8,349 nt of DNA from Methanomassiliicoccaceae archaeon (GTDB lineage Archaea; Thermoplasmatota; Thermoplasmata; Methanomassiliicoccales; Methanomethylophilaceae), in assembly GCA_009778275.1 (NCBI GenBank), contig WRKC01000068.1:1-8349 (forward strand). Reading direction: 5' to 3'. The notes beneath the pieces were generated by a model, which searched no databases, was not told the DNA's origin, and saw nothing but the letters and a program-made list of their open reading frames with translations. The translations under genes and the position numbers were made by a program. Of the stretch, positions 1 to 6,924 are shown piece after piece (position 1 is the first letter of the stretch; every line of letters starts with the position of its first letter).

Positions 1-1
1 C

Positions 2-628
2 GAGGTGGTGTTCATGTCTAGGCATTCCGCGGCAAGCGGCGAGGCATCGCTGACCGTGCACCCGATCGGCAACTTCCACGAGAACAGGTTCGGGGGACGG
101 GAGAGAACGCTCGTAAGGTCCAACCCCGCCCTCATGACCGACGCGCTTAGAAGGATCGCGAGGTACAACGACATGGAAAACTTCAGGGTGTGTTTCGAGG
201 TGACGCATCACGGGCCGTGGCTCGATAAACCGACATTCTTCATTGAGATAGGAAGCGACGAGAGGAACTGGGGGAACGAGAGGGCTGCGGACATCCTTTC
301 CGACGTGATCCTGGATATGGGACCGAACGACTACGATACAGCGGTAGGCGTCGGAGGAGGACACTACGCGCCGAGATTCACGGAGGTCGCGCTGGGCTTC
401 GGGATAAACTTCGGCCACATGCTCCCTAACTACCAAATGGAAGGTGCCGGCGACGATGACATCTTAAGAATGGTGAAAGAGGCGTGCGAAGCCTCAGAAA
501 CGAAACTGGTCTACATGCACAGGAAGTCGCTCAAAGGGCCGGAGGAGAGAAGGATATCCGAACTGATAAGATCGGCCGGGTTCGAGCTGATAACCTCTTC
601 CGATCTGGAACCCATCAGTGAGAGTTGA
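2..628 (+). CDS. dtdA: D-aminoacyl-tRNA deacylase, DTD2/GEK1 family (5'-truncated by window edge)
   Basis: This enzyme hydrolyses D-amino acids from mischarged tRNAs in the cytosol, a chiral proofreading step known for the archaeal/plant DTD2 (GEK1) family. The visible 208 residues carry the family's hallmark stretches. Counting from the first full codon at 2, these are SRHSAASGE (6-14), the histidine-rich E-V-T-H-H-G-P (66-72), FIEIGS (about 80-85), GGGHYAPRFT (118-127) and GHM (138-140). Family members are usually about 260-280 aa and the SRHS motif normally lies some 60-70 residues in, so the true start is upstream of the window. The GTG codons at 5 and 8 and the ATG at 14 are internal. 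The TGA stop at 626-628 lies inside the 3' end of the convergent pyrH gene (14-bp overlap). I am confident of the family; only the N-terminus is missing. Confidence 0.93.
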   Translation, partial: EVVFMSRHSAASGEASLTVHPIGNFHENRFGGRERTLVRSNPALMTDALRRIARYNDMENFRVCFEVTHHGPWLDKPTFFIEIGSDERNWGNERAADILSDVILDMGPNDYDTAVGVGGGHYAPRFTEVALGFGINFGHMLPNYQMEGAGDDDILRMVKEACEASETKLVYMHRKSLKGPEERRISELIRSAGFELITSSDLEPISES

Positions 629-1304
629 CGAATGTACCCTCGATCCTCTTGCCGAGAATGGCATTCCTGAGTTCGTCAATGTTCCTGCCGTCGACTATCA
701 GGATATCGATCCTCTCTTCCTTTGCTATCCTTACGCCGAGCGGATCGAACACGCTTGACTTTCCGGCACCGTGCTCTTTATACACTATCTTACCCAGTTC
801 GTCGATCGTCATATTCGAGAACCTCTTCGCCGCCGGGTCCTTTCTCGGATCATCGGAAAATACGGCCGCAACGGAGGTCGCGTTGACCACCCTGTCCGCA
901 TGCATCTCCTTTGCGACCATCGTCGCCACGGCATCGGTCGTGTGCCCGGGTACGGTGCCGCCCATAACGACGACGTTGTCCGGGGTCGATCGTTCGGCCG
1001 CATCCGCCGCCGTTAAGGGGATGTCGGTGGATGAGATCTTTCCCAAAGAGACGGCAAGGAGCTGGGCGTTGAGCCTTGTGGCACCGATACCGAGCATATC
1101 GAGCTGATGGGTCGTTCCTCCAAGTTCCGCGCCCGTTTCGGTGTAATATCGGGCTATCCTTCCTCCTCCGCAAACCACTGCGACCTGTACGGTTCTGGAC
1201 ACTTCCTCTATCATCCCGGCCAGCGCCCTTATGTATGCTGGGTCATCTTTGCCGGGTATAAGTACGGACCCGCCGATGGACACTACAACCTTTTCTTTTT
1301 TCAT
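615..1304 (-). CDS. pyrH: UMP kinase (archaeal type, amino acid kinase fold)
   Basis: Transfers phosphate from ATP to UMP to give UDP, feeding pyrimidine nucleotide synthesis; a cytosolic oligomer in known relatives. The 229-residue product shows the amino acid kinase fold signatures: a beta1-loop VVVSIGGSVL (6-15), CGGGRIARYY (45-54) for the nucleotide/UMP site, GTVPGHTTDAVA (116-127), NATSVAAVFSDDPRKDP (141-157) in the ATP-binding half, and FDPLG (186-190). Length fits the archaeal family (about 220-235 aa). I chose the ATG at 1304, giving M-K-K-E-K-V-V-V-S-I. A start at 1331 would add nine residues, would not match the usual short N-terminus, and lies within the promoter region. No ribosome binding site precedes 1304, and a TATA-like element about 35-40 nt upstream implies a very short leader. 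It is divergent from the release factor gene and convergent with the deacylase gene. Confidence 0.95.
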   Translation of the reverse strand: MKKEKVVVSIGGSVLIPGKDDPAYIRALAGMIEEVSRTVQVAVVCGGGRIARYYTETGAELGGTTHQLDMLGIGATRLNAQLLAVSLGKISSTDIPLTAADAAERSTPDNVVVMGGTVPGHTTDAVATMVAKEMHADRVVNATSVAAVFSDDPRKDPAAKRFSNMTIDELGKIVYKEHGAGKSSVFDPLGVRIAKEERIDILIVDGRNIDELRNAILGKRIEGTFVNSH

Positions 1305-1313
1305 CGCCAATAC

Positions 1314-1321
1314 TTTTATAT
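1314..1321 (+). promoter_or_regulatory. TATA-like promoter element for the aRF1-argS-GNAT operon
   Basis: The element TTTTATAT matches the archaeal TATA box. Transcription would be expected to start about 25 nt downstream, near 1343. That leaves a roughly 19-nt leader holding the GGTGG ribosome binding site (1349-1353) before the ATG at 1362. The assignment is based on pattern and spacing only. Confidence 0.5.
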
Positions 1322-1337
1322 GAATGCGCATTTGAGA

Positions 1338-1346
1338 TAAATATTA
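1338..1346 (-). promoter_or_regulatory. TATA-like promoter element for pyrH
   Basis: On the minus strand this reads TAATATTTA, an A/T-only block 34-42 nt upstream of the pyrH ATG (1304). The predicted transcription start is near 1316, giving a leader of only about 10 nt with no ribosome binding site. It is a weaker match to the TATA consensus than the opposing plus-strand box, and it lies about where plus-strand transcription should begin. Confidence 0.35.
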
Positions 1347-1348
1347 TT

Positions 1349-1353
1349 GGTGG
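1349..1353 (+). promoter_or_regulatory. Ribosome binding site that fixes the aRF1 start at 1362
   Basis: GGTGG lies 8 nt before the ATG at 1362. It favours that codon over the in-frame TTG (1347) and GTG (1350), which would overlap the site itself. Confidence 0.55.
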
Positions 1354-1361
1354 AACAGCAA

Positions 1362-2594
1362 ATGAGTGACGCTAACGCTCTGGACCGGGCAAGATACGAC
1401 TTCAAGAAGTCGATGCAGGAAATAACATCGTACCGAGGCAGAGGGACGGAGCTTATCTCGGTCTATATCCCGCACTCCAAGCTGGTCTCGGATGTGATGG
1501 CTTATCTCAGGGAGGAGCAGTCGCAGGCGTCCAACATCAAATCGAAATCCACAATGAAGAATGTCACCGGCGCCATCGATTCCATCATGTCCAGGCTCAG
1601 GACCTATAAGACGGCGCCCCCGAAGGGATTGGTGATCTTCTGCGGCGAGGTGCCCCGAGCGGGCGACCAGACGAAAATGGTCCAATATACAATAGAGCCG
1701 CCGGAGGAGATAACGAACTTCCTCTACCGATGCGATTCAGAATTCTATACCGAACCTCTCGAGGAGATGCTTCTCGACAAGAAATCGTATGGGCTCATCA
1801 CCATCGACAGAAAGGAGGCGACCATCGGTCTTCTGTCGGGAAGCAGGATCTCCGTCCTGAAGCACTTTGACTCTCTTGTCCCCAGCAAACACCACCAAGG
1901 GGGGCAGTCATCGGTCCGTTTCGAAAGGCTGATCGAGATAGCCGCCCATGAATTCTACAAGAAGGTCGCGGACAACGCGACGGACATATTCCTGAACAGG
2001 GCGGAACTCCAGGGGATACTGGTAGGCGGCCCCGGCTCAACAAAGGACTTCTTCGTGAAAGAGGAATATCTGCACCATGAACTCAGGAAGAAGGTCGTGA
2101 ATCCGCTTTTCGATACCGGCTACACCGATGAGTCAGGCCTAAGGGAATTGGTCGATGCGGCAAAGGATACCCTTACCGACATCCAGCTGACGGTGGAAAA
2201 GGAGTACATGCAGAGGCTTTTCAGAGAGATAAGGAAACAGGACGGGGGACTCTCGGCCTACGGAGAGGAAGACGTAAGGGCGGCCGCAGAGGCCGGAGCG
2301 GCGGACATCTTGCTGCTGTCGGAATCCATCAATAAATATCGTGTGGTGACGGAATGCGGCTCCGGCCACAAAATGAAGATAACAGTGGATGACCCAGAGG
2401 GGAAGATATCCTGCCAAGAATGCGGCCAGCCCGCAAAAGTGATGGAGCAGGAGGACCTCATAGACAGCTTCTTTGAGATCGCAGACGGTTACAACACGAA
2501 AGTGCAGCTGATATCTGGAGATTCGGAAGAAGGGGACATGTTGCTCAGGGCATTCGGGGGGATAGCCGCTATTTTAAGATACAGGACCGGGTAA
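1362..2594 (+). CDS. prf1: Peptide chain release factor aRF1 (eRF1 family)
   Basis: Recognises all stop codons in the ribosomal A site and triggers peptidyl-tRNA hydrolysis, acting with aEF1A in archaea. All diagnostic motifs are present in the 410-aa product. In the N domain, NIKS (58-61) and YRCDSEF (122-128, the YxCxxxF element) contact the stop codon. The M domain has GGQ (180-182) within KHHQGGQSS, the catalytic loop. The C domain ends with a cysteine-containing mini-domain (Cys332, Cys351, Cys354), followed by an E-E-G motif near 389-391. Length matches archaeal aRF1 (about 405-420 aa). The start at 1362 is supported by GGTGG at 1349-1353. The gene leads a compact operon; argS begins 2 nt after its TAA. 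The stop-recognition motifs are canonical, so nothing visible suggests loss of UAG recognition. Confidence 0.97.
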   Translation: MSDANALDRARYDFKKSMQEITSYRGRGTELISVYIPHSKLVSDVMAYLREEQSQASNIKSKSTMKNVTGAIDSIMSRLRTYKTAPPKGLVIFCGEVPRAGDQTKMVQYTIEPPEEITNFLYRCDSEFYTEPLEEMLLDKKSYGLITIDRKEATIGLLSGSRISVLKHFDSLVPSKHHQGGQSSVRFERLIEIAAHEFYKKVADNATDIFLNRAELQGILVGGPGSTKDFFVKEEYLHHELRKKVVNPLFDTGYTDESGLRELVDAAKDTLTDIQLTVEKEYMQRLFREIRKQDGGLSAYGEEDVRAAAEAGAADILLLSESINKYRVVTECGSGHKMKITVDDPEGKISCQECGQPAKVMEQEDLIDSFFEIADGYNTKVQLISGDSEEGDMLLRAFGGIAAILRYRTG

Positions 2595-2596
2595 GC

Positions 2597-4312
2597 ATGG
2601 ACAGCAGACAGAGATTCGAGCAAGAGGTAGGATCGGCGGTCGATGCAGCTTTGGAGAAGATAGGTTCCCCGGGTCTCAGATATGCAAAGGAAGTTTCCGA
2701 TATGGCGGACCTCGCGGTCCCATGTTTCAGTTTCTCCAAGGAACTGAGATCGGACCCGAAAACGATCGCCGAAAGGCTGGCCGCCCTGATAGTTCCGTCC
2801 GGAGCGATATCGTCAGTGAAGGCTGTCAACGGTTATCTCAACTTCATGATGGACGAGGCCCTGCTGATCAAAGAGACGCTTGAAAGGATCCTCGCGGAAG
2901 GCAGCGCTTACGGTTCTATGCCCCGAAAGGGAGTAACGGTGAACGTCGAACACACATCAACAAACCCCACCGGCCCGATACACGTCGGAAGAGCCAGGAA
3001 CCCGATAATAGGGGATACGCTGGCGAGGTCTCTGAAAAGATGCGGGTACGATGTGCGGACCGAATACTACGTGAACGACGTAGGAAAACAAGTGGTCATC
3101 CTCACATGGGGCGTCAACAACATCCCGAAAGGTTCCGTCGAGGAAGAGGAAAGGGATAAAACAGATCACAAACTCGTCGCCTACTATCGCGAAGCGAATA
3201 AACGGATGGAAGAGGACGACGGCGTCAAAGAACAGATCGCGGACATGCTCAGGAAGTTCGAGGACGGGGACAACGGAGTGATAAGCAGGGTAAGAGAGAC
3301 AGCGGAGGCCATGCTCGGCGGGCTGAAGGAGACGCTGGCGGGCATTAACGTCGAATTGGACAAATACACATGGGAATCGGATTTCATCGCGGACGGGTCG
3401 GCAAAGGATGTGGTGGAACGGCTCAAAGGATCGAAATACTCCGGGCAGACGGACGACGGCGCCTGGTATGTGGACCTCAAGGATTTCGGGATACAGGGCA
3501 AGAACACTAAGTTCATTTTCACGAGGTCGGACGGGACGACCCTTTACACAACGCGGGACCTCGCATACCACCTGGATAAATTCAAGAGGGCGGACAGGGC
3601 GATCGATGTCCTCGGCGAGGATCAGAAGCTCGGGTCCAAACAGCTGTGCTCGGCATTGGAGATCATGGGCAGCGAAAAGATCCCCGAAGCGATGTTCTAC
3701 TCTTTCGTTTCACTCCCAGAAGGGAAGATGTCCACGAGAAAAGGGGTCGTGGTCTATCTTGACGATCTCATCGACGAAGCGGTCGCCCGTGCGATGAGCG
3801 AGATACGTTCCAGAAGGGACGACCTGTCCGAAGAGGAGATGCTCAGCATCGCCAGGAAGATAGGGATAGGCGCCGTTCGTTACAATATTGTAAGGGTCCA
3901 TCCGGAAAAACAGCTCGTCTTCAAATGGGACGAGGCGCTCAACTTCGACGGGAACAGCGGACCCTACATCCAATATGTTCATGCAAGGGCATGCAGCATG
4001 ATGAAAAAGGCCGGAGAGTACGGGCATTGCACCGAACCGGCCATGTTCGCAGACGAATACGAGAAGGTGCTGATCAAAGCACTGTCCAAACTCGGCGGCG
4101 TCATAAGGGAGGCCGGCGAAGAGAAACGCGTGCATATGCTGCCCGCGTACGGCCACGAGGTGGCAGCGGCATTCAATCAGTTCTATGCAATGGTGCCGGT
4201 GCTCGCTTCCGATGAGAACAGGGATGCCAGACTGACACTGGTTGAGTGCACCAGGACCGTCCTGAGGAACGTTCTGGATTGTTTGGGGATAGATTGCCCG
4301 GAGGAGATGTGA
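2597..4312 (+). CDS. argS: Arginyl-tRNA synthetase (class I)
   Basis: Charges tRNA-Arg with arginine using ATP in the cytosol. The 571-aa protein has the ArgS order: an N-terminal Add-1 tRNA-D-loop domain (about 1-88), then the Rossmann catalytic core with V-E-H-T-S-T-N-P-T-G-P-I-H-V-G-R (117-132; HVGR is the class I HIGH motif), YYVNDVGKQ (157-165), the KMSK-like KMSTRKG (377-383), and a helical DALR anticodon-binding domain that starts near GPYIQYVHARA (455-465) and runs to the C-terminus. Length is normal for an archaeal ArgS. It starts 2 nt after the aRF1 stop with no strong ribosome binding site, suggesting translational coupling to aRF1. Its TGA shares one base with the ATG of the following acetyltransferase gene. 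A true lysine-rich KMSK is replaced by KMST, which is common in this family. Confidence 0.97.
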   Translation: MDSRQRFEQEVGSAVDAALEKIGSPGLRYAKEVSDMADLAVPCFSFSKELRSDPKTIAERLAALIVPSGAISSVKAVNGYLNFMMDEALLIKETLERILAEGSAYGSMPRKGVTVNVEHTSTNPTGPIHVGRARNPIIGDTLARSLKRCGYDVRTEYYVNDVGKQVVILTWGVNNIPKGSVEEEERDKTDHKLVAYYREANKRMEEDDGVKEQIADMLRKFEDGDNGVISRVRETAEAMLGGLKETLAGINVELDKYTWESDFIADGSAKDVVERLKGSKYSGQTDDGAWYVDLKDFGIQGKNTKFIFTRSDGTTLYTTRDLAYHLDKFKRADRAIDVLGEDQKLGSKQLCSALEIMGSEKIPEAMFYSFVSLPEGKMSTRKGVVVYLDDLIDEAVARAMSEIRSRRDDLSEEEMLSIARKIGIGAVRYNIVRVHPEKQLVFKWDEALNFDGNSGPYIQYVHARACSMMKKAGEYGHCTEPAMFADEYEKVLIKALSKLGGVIREAGEEKRVHMLPAYGHEVAAAFNQFYAMVPVLASDENRDARLTLVECTRTVLRNVLDCLGIDCPEEM

Positions 4313-4809
4313 TGGAGATCCGCCAGATGAAGCTCAAAGACATGGAGAAGGTGAGAGAGCTCGAGATCTCCTGCATCAGGGAATATTTCTCCGCTACCAT
4401 CGAGAACAAATGGGAAGAGCTCCCCAAAGAATGGAAGGAGAACCTCGGAGCAAGCAGCAGGAACCACTTCGCGTCGTATCTGGAAAGCGGCCTGAGCTTT
4501 GTCGCGGAGGAGGACGGAGAGATATACGGTTTCATATTCGCAAAGATACTGGAACACATCTTTGATGTGAATAAGTTAGTGTGGATAGAGAACATGGGGG
4601 TTCACTCGTATGTCAGAAGGAACGCCATCGGATACAAGCTGCTGAGGGAGGTCCTCAGAAAAGGCCAGGAGATGGGTGCCGATGTCGGGCACAGCATGAT
4701 ACAGACGGGGAACGCGCCCTCGATAATGCTCCATAAGAAGATAGGGTTCTTCATGGACAGAAGGGAAGTGGCCCTCATCGACCTCAAAGACCCGAAACTG
4801 AAACTTTGA
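4312..4809 (+). CDS. GNAT-family N-acetyltransferase, substrate unknown
   Basis: Predicted acetyl-CoA-dependent N-acetyltransferase of the GNAT superfamily, cytosolic, 165 aa. It opens with the typical beta1-alpha1 (MEIRQMKLKDMEKVRELE). It then has a beta-hairpin with GEIYGFIFAKI (69-79), a beta4 segment WIENMGVHSY (91-100), and the acetyl-CoA pyrophosphate loop VRRNAIGYKLL (101-111), which departs from the usual R/QxxGxG/A because Ala105 replaces the first glycine. The C-terminal half has the standard N-A-P-S-I-M-L-H-K-K-I-G-F-F pattern (134-147). The ATG at 4312 overlaps the argS stop (TGATG), and GGAGG at 4300-4304 gives a 7-nt spacer, so this start is well supported. Being last in an aRF1-argS operon suggests a translation-linked target such as a ribosomal protein or nascent N-terminus, but the sequence does not show the substrate. 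It resembles RimI only at fold level. Confidence 0.85.
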   Translation: MEIRQMKLKDMEKVRELEISCIREYFSATIENKWEELPKEWKENLGASSRNHFASYLESGLSFVAEEDGEIYGFIFAKILEHIFDVNKLVWIENMGVHSYVRRNAIGYKLLREVLRKGQEMGADVGHSMIQTGNAPSIMLHKKIGFFMDRREVALIDLKDPKLKL

Positions 4810-4817
4810 CAATAATG

Positions 4818-4855
4818 TGCCGATGGGCACGCCCCCTCGGGGCATGCCCTTGGCA
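4818..4855. terminator. GC-rich hairpin between convergent genes, probable shared terminator
   Basis: Nested inverted repeat: TGCC (4818-4821) with GGCA (4852-4855), GGGCA (4825-4829) with TGCCC (4845-4849), a C/A mismatch, then GCCCC (4831-4835) with GGGGC (4839-4843) around a CTC loop. It fills the 60-bp gap between the stop of the acetyltransferase gene (4809) and the stop of the minus-strand membrane protein gene (4870). On the plus strand it is followed by a T-rich run at 4861-4880, which suits archaeal termination; the minus-strand side is less T-rich. Archaea do not strictly need hairpins to terminate, so it could instead protect the mRNA 3' end. Confidence 0.55.
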
Positions 4856-4869
4856 TTCAGGTTTTCTGG

Positions 4870-5667
4870 TTATTTTCTTCTGGAGCTCACGTATTTTAGC
4901 TTCTTTGGTTCTCCGGAAGATGATTCTTTTTTGGGCGCGGCCTCCTTCTTTGCGCTCTTCTCCTTCTCAAGCTCCGTGAAGGATGTGGCCTTCTTCTCCG
5001 CAGGGGGTTCGGGAGGCTTCGCCGGAGGCTGCTTCTTAGTTTCCTTGGGCGGTTCATCGGGTCCCCCGTACCTCTTCCTTTCGGTCGCTGATGTCTTGGG
5101 TGCGTCCTCCGCCTTTGCCCTGGACCCTTTCTGCTGCCTATCCAGCTCTGTGAAGGTCGTGTCGGGCTTTGTCGCAGGCGCGTTGCGCATGCGCAGGTAG
5201 AAGGCGATCACTATCAGAATGGCCACCACGATCAAAGCGGCGTATGTGGTCGGCTTGCTCCAAATGGACTCTGTGACATTAACGGTTACGGTCTCGGAGT
5301 TGTAGTGGGTGCCGCCCGGCCCGGGGAACAGATCGGCCGGCTCGCATGTGACCGTAAGGATGTGGTCTCCTAAGCCGCCGATCCCGAATCTGAGCTCTGC
5401 TGTGTACGTGGTCTGCGCCGGTATGGTCACGGTCTTCTTTGCAAGCTCCCTGCTGCCCTCCGTCACCGTGATCTTAACTTCCTGGTCGGAATACTCAGTG
5501 TTCTTCAGGGAGACGAAGAGCGTACCGTCGCTCGTGTTGGAGAACCCTTCACCCCATATCTTGTCAAAACTCATTCCCGCATCCGACTCGTCCGCCATGA
5601 GGATGCTCATCGGCACGGCGGCCATCATGATGACCGCGAGGGCGACTATTGTTCTTTTGTGGTTCAT
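4870..5667 (-). CDS. Unrecognised exported single-pass membrane protein with duplicated FTEL motif in a cytosolic tail
   Basis: I do not recognise this 265-aa protein. Visible parts, in order: a signal peptide (1 to about 30; Lys4-Arg5, then a hydrophobic run and M-A-D-E-S-D-A); a beta-rich extracellular domain (about 32-132) resembling CARDB/Ig-like modules, with F-V-S-L-K-N-T (51-57), V-K-I-T-V-T-E (64-70) and P-A-Q-T-T-Y-T-A-E-L (83-92); one membrane helix (about 141-158); a basic stop-transfer RMR (159-161); and a roughly 100-residue Lys/Glu/Pro-rich, probably disordered tail. The tail contains two related segments, TTFTELDR (170-177) and TSFTELEK (228-235), each followed by a similar basic/acidic stretch ending in A-P-K. 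The predicted topology is outside-in. The ATG at 5667 has an excellent AAGGTGAG ribosome binding site overlapping the purP stop, so it is the second gene of the purP operon. The function is unknown. Confidence 0.8.
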   Translation of the reverse strand: MNHKRTIVALAVIMMAAVPMSILMADESDAGMSFDKIWGEGFSNTSDGTLFVSLKNTEYSDQEVKITVTEGSRELAKKTVTIPAQTTYTAELRFGIGGLGDHILTVTCEPADLFPGPGGTHYNSETVTVNVTESIWSKPTTYAALIVVAILIVIAFYLRMRNAPATKPDTTFTELDRQQKGSRAKAEDAPKTSATERKRYGGPDEPPKETKKQPPAKPPEPPAEKKATSFTELEKEKSAKKEAAPKKESSSGEPKKLKYVSSRRK

Positions 5668-5670
5668 ATG

Positions 5671-5678
5671 CTCACCTT
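5671..5678 (-). promoter_or_regulatory. Ribosome binding site overlapping the purP stop codon
   Basis: On the minus strand AAGGTGAG, ending 3 nt before the ATG at 5667, is a strong archaeal Shine-Dalgarno. Its first two A residues are the last bases of the purP TAA (5677-5679). This ties translation of the membrane protein to purP and fixes its start. Confidence 0.75.
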
Positions 5679-6834
5679 AGGTAATGATCTCTCCGACACG
5701 TTCCTGTTCGATCGCTCTTCTTATCTCCATGGAGAGTCTCCTCCCCGTACTCATCTCCCTTCTCCAGAGGGCGTTCCCGTAAGGATGCCCCACCGACATA
5801 TGGACATTGGTTCCCCCGCCTATGCGGGGGGCAACATCGTAAATATAGAAATTAAGGTCTTTGTCGACGCACGTCTGCAGACAGAACGGGCCTATTATCC
5901 CCGGGTCATAATATTTCTTTGTGGCCTCGATATATTTCTCGGCCATTTCAAACGCACCATCCAGAAGGGATTCTCTCAGCGTAGCGGAGTTGTGGCCGCA
6001 TACGGTGTATTCGGGGATTATGCCGTCCTCTTCCAGCTCCACCTGCTGCTTGCCGGGGAGCCTGCAGTATCCGTCAAGGGATGTTTCGAACCTCCAGTCC
6101 ACTCCGAGCAGCTCAAGCTGTTCCCCTTTCTCTTCCAAAGGAGAGCGGAAGAAGTCCAGGTTGAACACCGGACCGATGATGTACTGCTCCATCCTTGCTT
6201 CTTTGAGGAAATCTTCCTCTATCACTCCCTGTTTCACCAATTCCGTAGATTTCTCCACGAACTGGTCGTGATCCTTTGCGGTGAAGAACCCTCTTTCCAG
6301 TTTCTTAACCTTGTGGTGGACCTTGACTATCGTCAGGGAGTCTATGTCCTCGGGCTTCTCGACCTTCTTTGGGAAGGGGAGACCGGCCTTTTCAAGTATC
6401 CAATAATAATCCCGCTCGCCGCCCCTCTCCTCCGATCTCAGTAGGTTCCTGCTTCCCACGAGCGGAACTTCGAATCGGTCTTCGACGGCGTCTATGCCGC
6501 TGTACGACACGAACGACCGGTTGGGTACGAAAAGCACATTGTTCTTCATAAGGGAGTTCTGAACGTCCGGGAGGACAACATCTTTGAACTTGTCCAATAG
6601 GACGGTCTCGTCCACCACCCCTCTTACCACATTCCCCCCGCTGTCGCGCTGGGTCCTGAAATAATTGGCGAATGTCCTCTCCCTTCCTTTCTGGCAGACG
6701 GCAACGGTCCTGAAGCCTTCTGAGACCGCCCCGTCACAGGTGTCAAGCGCGGAGTGCGATGCCACGACCCCTATCTTAGCCTTCTTGAGTTCATACGAGT
6801 CAAGATTCGCCAGAACATCCTCTCTGCTTATCAT
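5677..6834 (-). CDS. purP: PurP-family ATP-grasp ligase (FAICAR synthetase or close paralog)
   Basis: PurP makes FAICAR from AICAR, formate and ATP, the folate-independent step of archaeal purine synthesis. The 385-aa product has the N-terminal PurP domain with SHSALD (26-31) and DGAVSEGF (34-41), then an ATP-grasp domain: MEQYIIGPVFNLDFF (215-229), ELLGVDWRFETSLDG (241-255), GIIGPFCLQT (312-321) and the metal/nucleotide-binding APRIGGGTN (335-343) followed by SVGHPYGNALW (347-357). Length suits the family (about 340-385 aa). I chose the ATG at 6834 because the TATA box at 6864-6873 puts transcription start near 6843, excluding the upstream GTG at 6852 and probably the ATG at 6846. The segment VKVHHKVKKLERGFF (170-184) lacks the glycine-rich loop I remember from characterised PurP, so this may be a paralog with a different substrate. 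It heads a two-gene operon. Confidence 0.85.
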   Translation of the reverse strand: MISREDVLANLDSYELKKAKIGVVASHSALDTCDGAVSEGFRTVAVCQKGRERTFANYFRTQRDSGGNVVRGVVDETVLLDKFKDVVLPDVQNSLMKNNVLFVPNRSFVSYSGIDAVEDRFEVPLVGSRNLLRSEERGGERDYYWILEKAGLPFPKKVEKPEDIDSLTIVKVHHKVKKLERGFFTAKDHDQFVEKSTELVKQGVIEEDFLKEARMEQYIIGPVFNLDFFRSPLEEKGEQLELLGVDWRFETSLDGYCRLPGKQQVELEEDGIIPEYTVCGHNSATLRESLLDGAFEMAEKYIEATKKYYDPGIIGPFCLQTCVDKDLNFYIYDVAPRIGGGTNVHMSVGHPYGNALWRREMSTGRRLSMEIRRAIEQERVGEIIT

Positions 6835-6863
6835 CGTCAACCTCATCCGCACATATCTTTCGC

Positions 6864-6873
6864 AATAATATAA
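6864..6873 (-). promoter_or_regulatory. TATA box and BRE-like element for the purP operon
   Basis: On the minus strand TTATATTATT is preceded directly by a purine-rich AAAAGG, a good BRE/TATA arrangement. The expected transcription start near 6843 leaves a leader of about 9 nt before the purP ATG at 6834, in which GAGGT could act as a close ribosome binding site. Confidence 0.55.
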
Positions 6874-6924
6874 CCTTTTAGAGGGTAAACTGTCAGCAAT
6901 TGTCGAAACAGAGGAATCTAAGTC

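Noticed and set aside
625..1107. 160-codon plus-strand frame opposite pyrH
   Set aside because: It is an antisense shadow of UMP kinase with a low-complexity Ser/Leu-rich product and no supporting start signal.
1347..1361. TTG (1347) or GTG (1350) as the aRF1 start
   Set aside because: Both overlap the GGTGG ribosome binding site that is correctly spaced from the ATG at 1362, and archaeal aRF1 proteins do not need the extra residues.
2957..3571. 204-codon minus-strand open frame inside argS
   Set aside because: It lies antisense to the HIGH-motif region and catalytic core of ArgS and arises from codon bias on the coding strand. No ribosome binding site or family resemblance is visible.
5813..5830. 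Seven-bp perfect hairpin CCCCCGC / GCGGGGG with a CTAT loop
   Set aside because: It falls exactly on the codons for the conserved APRIGGGTN motif of PurP, so the Pro/Arg and Gly-Gly-Gly codons explain the complementarity.
5659..6444. 261-codon plus-strand open frame opposite purP
   Set aside because: It is the antisense shadow of the well-supported PurP coding sequence. Its product has no recognisable domain, and it starts within the neighbouring gene's 5' end.
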